A stretch of DNA of 64,000 bases from Bacteroidales bacterium. Its GTDB lineage: Bacteria; Bacteroidota; Bacteroidia; Bacteroidales; UBA932. The stretch spans positions 1 to 64,000 of the forward strand of contig JAGBSL010000014.1 in assembly GCA_017631875.1 (NCBI GenBank), read 5' to 3'. The position numbers were made by a program, and so were the translations under genes. The notes under the pieces are model-generated. The model saw only the letters and a list, made by a program, of their open reading frames with translations. It had not been told where the DNA came from and did no database searches. This document shows positions 60,626-64,000 of the stretch, one piece after another (position 1 is the first letter of the stretch; the number at the start of each line of letters is the position of its first letter).

Positions 60626-61249
60626 TTACTTAGAAGCTATATAGTCTTTATAGTCTTCCATCGATCTTAGTACCACGTCCTTTGCAACGTCAGGACCGTA
60701 GATGCTGATGAACTTCATTCGCTCAGTGTGCTCTCCAGGGATGTCCTTGTATGTACTGAAGTAGTGGATGAGGCGGCGGATGATTGCTGGTGGAACCTGT
60801 TCGATGTCTGTCATCATTCCGTATACGGCGTCGCTCATGAGCACTGCGATGATCTTGTCGTCTGCCTGGTTGTGGTCCAGGAGTCTGAGACCTCCGATAG
60901 GGCGTGCCTTTGCGATGATATCTCCGTGGGTAACGTCTTTCTCAGTAAGGATGCAGATATCAAGAGGGTCACCGTCTCCTTCGATGTCTGTTCTGACAAG
61001 TGCTTTGTTGGTGAGCTCGGCCATCTTCGGTCCGCAATATGTTCTAGGGAGGAATCCGTAGAGGGAAGGTACTATATTTGAGAATTTCTGAGGTCTGTCA
61101 AGCGTCAGGTAGCCTGACTCCTTGTCGACTTCGTATTTTACTGTGTCTGTAGGCACAATCTCGATAAATGCCCTGACTTCCTCCGGGACGTTGTCTCCAA
61201 GGCTGATTCCGTGCCATGGATGGGCTTTGTGTGCTTTGCTGTAATTCAT
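60626..61249 (-). CDS. ppa: Inorganic pyrophosphatase, family I
   Basis: The 207-residue enzyme hydrolyses pyrophosphate. The signature GDGDPLDICIL holds the metal aspartates, and DKIIAVLM and HYFSTYKDIPGE are family blocks. ATG 61249 (MNYSKAHK) is chosen because the -7 box at 61278-61271 covers the start of the longer frame. Confidence 0.93.
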   Translation of the reverse strand: MNYSKAHKAHPWHGISLGDNVPEEVRAFIEIVPTDTVKYEVDKESGYLTLDRPQKFSNIVPSLYGFLPRTYCGPKMAELTNKALVRTDIEGDGDPLDICILTEKDVTHGDIIAKARPIGGLRLLDHNQADDKIIAVLMSDAVYGMMTDIEQVPPAIIRRLIHYFSTYKDIPGEHTERMKFISIYGPDVAKDVVLRSMEDYKDYIASK

Positions 61250-61270
61250 GTCGAATAGTTTTATTGCATG

Positions 61271-61278
61271 CAAATATA
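61271..61278 (-). promoter_or_regulatory. -7 box for ppa
   Basis: Plus-strand CAAATATA gives TATATTTG on the minus strand, 22 bases before ATG 61249. Confidence 0.6.
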
Positions 61279-61297
61279 ATAAAGATTTCCTTCATTC

Positions 61298-61332
61298 ACG
61301 TCATTGCGAGGAACGAAGTGACGTGGCAATCT
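61298..61332. repeat. Palindromic REP-like repeat, copy 3 (forms a protein C-terminus)
   Basis: ACGTCATTGCGAG to ACGTGGCAATCT. Read on the minus strand, it encodes the last ten codons of the C_GCAxxG_C_C protein and supplies its TGA stop. Confidence 0.85.
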
Positions 61333-61795
61333 TTTCTCCTACGATTCGGGCAGAAATTCCCACCAATTCCTCGCAAGGACGCTTCTTGTAGTACTCTGGA
61401 GTGCGGTCAGACGGCTCTGGAGACTCCTGCGGAACCTGTTGCGAGCTTCCCATAGGGACCAGCCCGAGCAGCTCTTTGCAGACAATGGATCCGTTGATTG
61501 CCTTGAATTCTCCCGCCATCTCCTGCACAAGAGCATAGTTTGCTGTACGCCAGTCCTTTACCGTAGGGTCGGTCGCCGGTCTGATGAGTCCTGCCAGCAT
61601 GACCATGCCGCTGACGGCTCCGCATACCTCACGCATACGGCCCATGCCGCCGCCGAAACCGGACGACAATGCCGCGGCCGTCTGGTCGTCGATGCCGAAT
61701 ATGTCGTTGTATGCCAACACTACCGCCTGGCAGCAGTTATATCCTCCTTCCTTGAAAAGTCTTTTAGCCTTTTCTACTCTTTCGTCTATATTCAT
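61301..61795 (-). CDS. C_GCAxxG_C_C family protein
   Basis: The 164-residue protein has the family's cysteine pattern: GYNCCQAVVLAY, EVCGAVSGMVM, and later Cys residues near 106 and 140. The family is thought to be redox-linked and sometimes lies next to electron-transfer genes; the function is unknown. It is two bases after the relA-like gene, so it is in its operon. The final KIATSLRSSQ comes from the palindromic repeat, so the natural end may have been earlier. Confidence 0.85.
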   Translation of the reverse strand: MNIDERVEKAKRLFKEGGYNCCQAVVLAYNDIFGIDDQTAAALSSGFGGGMGRMREVCGAVSGMVMLAGLIRPATDPTVKDWRTANYALVQEMAGEFKAINGSIVCKELLGLVPMGSSQQVPQESPEPSDRTPEYYKKRPCEELVGISARIVGEKIATSLRSSQ

Positions 61796-61797
61796 AA

Positions 61798-63957
61798 TTA
61801 CATTCTATTGATTTTCACTACGTTTTTAAGGTTGCGGATCTGGGAGGTGACCTTGTCAAGCTCCAGACTGCTTGGCACTGCGATCTTCATCGTGATTTCA
61901 TATGTGCCTTGACGGTCGTTTTCCACGACGTTGAACATCCTTATAGAGGCCCTGAACGAGTTCACGATGTCCATGATCTCGTTTATGACCGAAGGTTCCA
62001 GGTATGCAGTTATGCGAAGACCTGTCTGGAAGTTGCTCGAACTTGGGTTCTCGCTCCACTTGACCTTCTGGATCCTGTATGGGTACATCTCGATCAGTCG
62101 TGCTGCATTGGGACACGACATTCTGTGGATCTTGATTCCGTCTGTTCTTGTTACAAAGCCGAACACATCGTCTCCAAATACAGGGTTGCAGCACTTGGCC
62201 ATCTTGTAGTCTATGCCCTTGACATTCTTTGCATCGATTACAAGGATGTCATCGGTACCTTTTTCCTGAATGACGGCCTTGGTTTTCTTTTCCTGCTCCA
62301 CGGTAGTCGGAACCGTAGCCTGTGTGATCTCGAGAATCAGGTTCTTGACATCTGCCACATCAATGACCCCTTCGCCGATAGCAGCATAGAATGCATTGAT
62401 TGTCTTATACTGAAGCTTCTTAAGGATGGCTGCAAGAACGTCGTGTTCAAGCTCCATCTTCCAGTTCTTCAATCGGCGTCCGAGCAGTTCCTTGCCGTCA
62501 GCGGCCTTCTGAAATTCGGCTTCGCTGAGCTTCTGGCGTATCTTGTTCTTCGCTTTGGTGGTCACGACGAAGTTGACCCAGTCGGGTGACGGCTTCTGGT
62601 TCTTGCCTGACATGATTTCGACCACATCACCTGTCTTAAGCTTCTCATTGATCCTGACAGCCTTGCCGTTGATGCGTCCTCCGGTGCACTTGATACCAAG
62701 GTTCGTATGTATGTCGAATGCGAAGTCCAGCACTGTTGCCCCGGCAGGCAGCTTGCGGAGCTCTCCGGAAGGAGTGAATACGAACACATCCTGTGTAGGG
62801 AGTTCGTGCACTTCGTCCTCGTAATATGCGGCCATAGGGTCGCCGTCTGATCCCAGAGGACTTTCCAGGGCCTTTCTGACAGCTGTAAGCCACTTGTCCA
62901 GGGTTTCCTCATGCCGTATGCCCTTGTATGACCAGTGCGAAGCAAGTCCGCTCTCGGCCATATCGTCCATACGCTTGGTTCGGATCTGCACCTCAAGGGC
63001 GCTGCCTTCCTTGTTCTTTACGGTAATGTGCAGCGACTCGTAACCGTTAGGCTTAGGGTTGGAAATCCAGTCGCGAAGGCGCTTGGTATCGGATTCATAC
63101 TCCTCTGTCACGTATGAGAACACTTTCCAGCAGAGTGCGTGCTCTGTCTCTTTGTTCTCCTCACAGTCTATGATGAACCTGATTGCAAACACGTCGAAGA
63201 CGCCCTCGAAGGCTACCTTCTGCTTCTTCATCTTCTTATAGATGGAGAGGGCAGTCTTCGTGCGCACTTTCAATTTATATTGTATGCCTTCGTCCGAGAG
63301 CTTCTGCTTGAGAGGCTCGATGAACTGGGTCATGAGCTTCTCCCTGTCCTTTTCGGTGCTCTTGAGCTTGTTTGTGATCGCCCTGTACTGCTCCGGTTCC
63401 GCATGACGGAAGTAGATGTCCTCCATCTCGCTCTTGATGTTGTAAAGGCCGAGCTGGTGGGCGAGGGGAATGTACAGCATCATCGTCTCGAGAATCTTTC
63501 TTTCTCGCGAAAGCTTCGGGAACATGTCGAGCGAGCGCATGACCTCAAGCCTGTCCGCAATTTTGAGGACAGTCACGCGAGGGTCGCGCGAGTATGAGAC
63601 TATGAGCTTCTTGTAGTTCTCCGCCTCAAGCTTCGTGTCCTTGGGCTTGATGGTAGATATCTTGTTGAGGCCGTCTACGATCGTATATACATCCTGACCG
63701 AACTTCGCGGACATGATGTCAGTTTCAGGGAAGAAGCGGGTGGCTTCATGAAGGAATATCGCAGCGATGCACTCGGCCGAGAGACCGATTTCGTCGCATG
63801 CTATCCTAGCCACCGCCACCGGATGCTCAATGAACGGCTTGCCATTGCTGCGCTTGTGCTCCTTCAGAGCCTCTGCAGCAATGTTATAGGCCTTCAGGAT
63901 CAACTCCTTACCGGCCTCGTCATACCTTGGGAACAGTTCGTCTATATATTGTCTCAT
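61798..63957 (-). CDS. relA: RelA-like (p)ppGpp synthetase with degenerate hydrolase
   Basis: The 719-residue protein has the full RelA/SpoT layout: HD, synthetase, TGS, a Cys-containing segment (DYKMAKCCNPVFGDDV) and ACT. The hydrolase motif reads FLHEATRFF (His70, Glu71) where active enzymes have HD-x2-ED, and DRLHN reads DRLEV. The synthetase is intact: FDVFAIRFII, NPKPNGYESLHITV and EVQIRTKRMDDMAESGLASHW. It should make (p)ppGpp but not degrade it, the reverse of the homologue at 24203-26116. Confidence 0.9.
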   Translation of the reverse strand: MRQYIDELFPRYDEAGKELILKAYNIAAEALKEHKRSNGKPFIEHPVAVARIACDEIGLSAECIAAIFLHEATRFFPETDIMSAKFGQDVYTIVDGLNKISTIKPKDTKLEAENYKKLIVSYSRDPRVTVLKIADRLEVMRSLDMFPKLSRERKILETMMLYIPLAHQLGLYNIKSEMEDIYFRHAEPEQYRAITNKLKSTEKDREKLMTQFIEPLKQKLSDEGIQYKLKVRTKTALSIYKKMKKQKVAFEGVFDVFAIRFIIDCEENKETEHALCWKVFSYVTEEYESDTKRLRDWISNPKPNGYESLHITVKNKEGSALEVQIRTKRMDDMAESGLASHWSYKGIRHEETLDKWLTAVRKALESPLGSDGDPMAAYYEDEVHELPTQDVFVFTPSGELRKLPAGATVLDFAFDIHTNLGIKCTGGRINGKAVRINEKLKTGDVVEIMSGKNQKPSPDWVNFVVTTKAKNKIRQKLSEAEFQKAADGKELLGRRLKNWKMELEHDVLAAILKKLQYKTINAFYAAIGEGVIDVADVKNLILEITQATVPTTVEQEKKTKAVIQEKGTDDILVIDAKNVKGIDYKMAKCCNPVFGDDVFGFVTRTDGIKIHRMSCPNAARLIEMYPYRIQKVKWSENPSSSNFQTGLRITAYLEPSVINEIMDIVNSFRASIRMFNVVENDRQGTYEITMKIAVPSSLELDKVTSQIRNLKNVVKINRM

Positions 63958-63966
63958 ATGCTCTAT

Positions 63967-64000
63967 ACGTCATTGCGAGGCCCTTGGGCCGTGGCAATCT
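63967..64000. repeat. Palindromic REP-like repeat, copy 4 (cut by the window edge)
   Basis: ACGTCATTGCGAG to GTGGCAATCT, with an inner GGCCC/GGGCC pair. It lies just upstream of the relA-like gene, so a copy sits on each side of the relA-C_GCAxxG_C_C pair. Confidence 0.85.

Noticed and set aside
1..64000. CRISPR array, tRNA or rRNA genes, transposases or phage genes
   Set aside because: No array of equal direct repeats and spacers, no cloverleaf with a TTCGA-type T-arm and no mobile-element protein was seen.
1..64000. Alternative genetic code (TAG read through)
   Set aside because: TAG ends clear genes elsewhere, such as 17751-17753 and 24196-24198, with proper protein ends.

Overview
The window looks like chromosomal DNA of a Bacteroidales member (phylum Bacteroidota). 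The evidence is a DUF4290 gene directly ahead of ftsK, a DUF3822 gene next to rsmD, FISUMP-type and Ig-like (BIG2) lipoproteins, FKBP lipoproteins, a reverse-order rubrerythrin, and a repeated promoter -7 box of the form TAnnTTTG ahead of most transcription units. GC is roughly half. The stop codons TAA, TAG and TGA are all used normally. The ptb-buk pair and the lack of mobile genes suggest a gut-type fermenter; the genus cannot be fixed from this sequence alone.

Layout. 1-320: 3' remnant of a DUF4143 ATPase broken by an in-frame stop. 700-4300 (minus): YugP-like membrane protease and M16 lipoprotein protease. 4470-7480 (plus): stand-alone alanine racemase, low-molecular-weight phosphatase and CCA-adding enzyme. 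7470-13060 (minus): DJ-1 protein, secreted nuclease, sialate O-acetylesterase, purC and a GNAT/Mom-like protein. 13270-15020: umuDC, with an unusual tandem repeat between umuD and the divergent Mom-like gene. 15040-17350: glycerophosphodiesterase (minus) and pgi (plus).

17380-24200 (plus) is the most unusual part. It is a five-gene cassette: a YbjN-like small protein, a TerB-like protein, a PMCA-type Ca2+ ATPase, a protein kinase fused to an AAA+ ATPase, and a second YbjN-like paralogue. I recognise each part, but not the combination; it is the best candidate for an undescribed system, possibly Ca2+-linked stress signalling or protein remodelling.

24200-64000 is mainly housekeeping: an HD-active RelA/SpoT homologue, manA, an Hsp15-like protein, rubrerythrin, addB-addA, DUF4290-ftsK-lolA-like, a FISUMP lipoprotein, apbE, a short comEC, the ackA-ptb-buk fermentation operon, a minus-strand run (nrnA, two FKBPs, MATE, cytidylate-kinase-like, serine hydrolase), then a TM protein, DUF3822, rsmD, SulP transporter, nadD, gmk, class II aldolase, two BIG2 lipoproteins, pyrophosphatase, a C_GCAxxG_C_C protein and a second, synthetase-type RelA. 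The two RelA/SpoT proteins are degenerate in opposite halves.

Non-coding structure is rich. There are four copies of a palindromic repeat of the GTCATTGCGAG...GTGGCAATC type, a predicted three-way-junction repeat after the Hsp15-like gene, tandem double hairpins between gmk and nadD, a 15-bp palindrome over divergent promoters ahead of apbE, and several bidirectional terminators. No tRNA, rRNA, CRISPR array, transposase or phage gene was seen.
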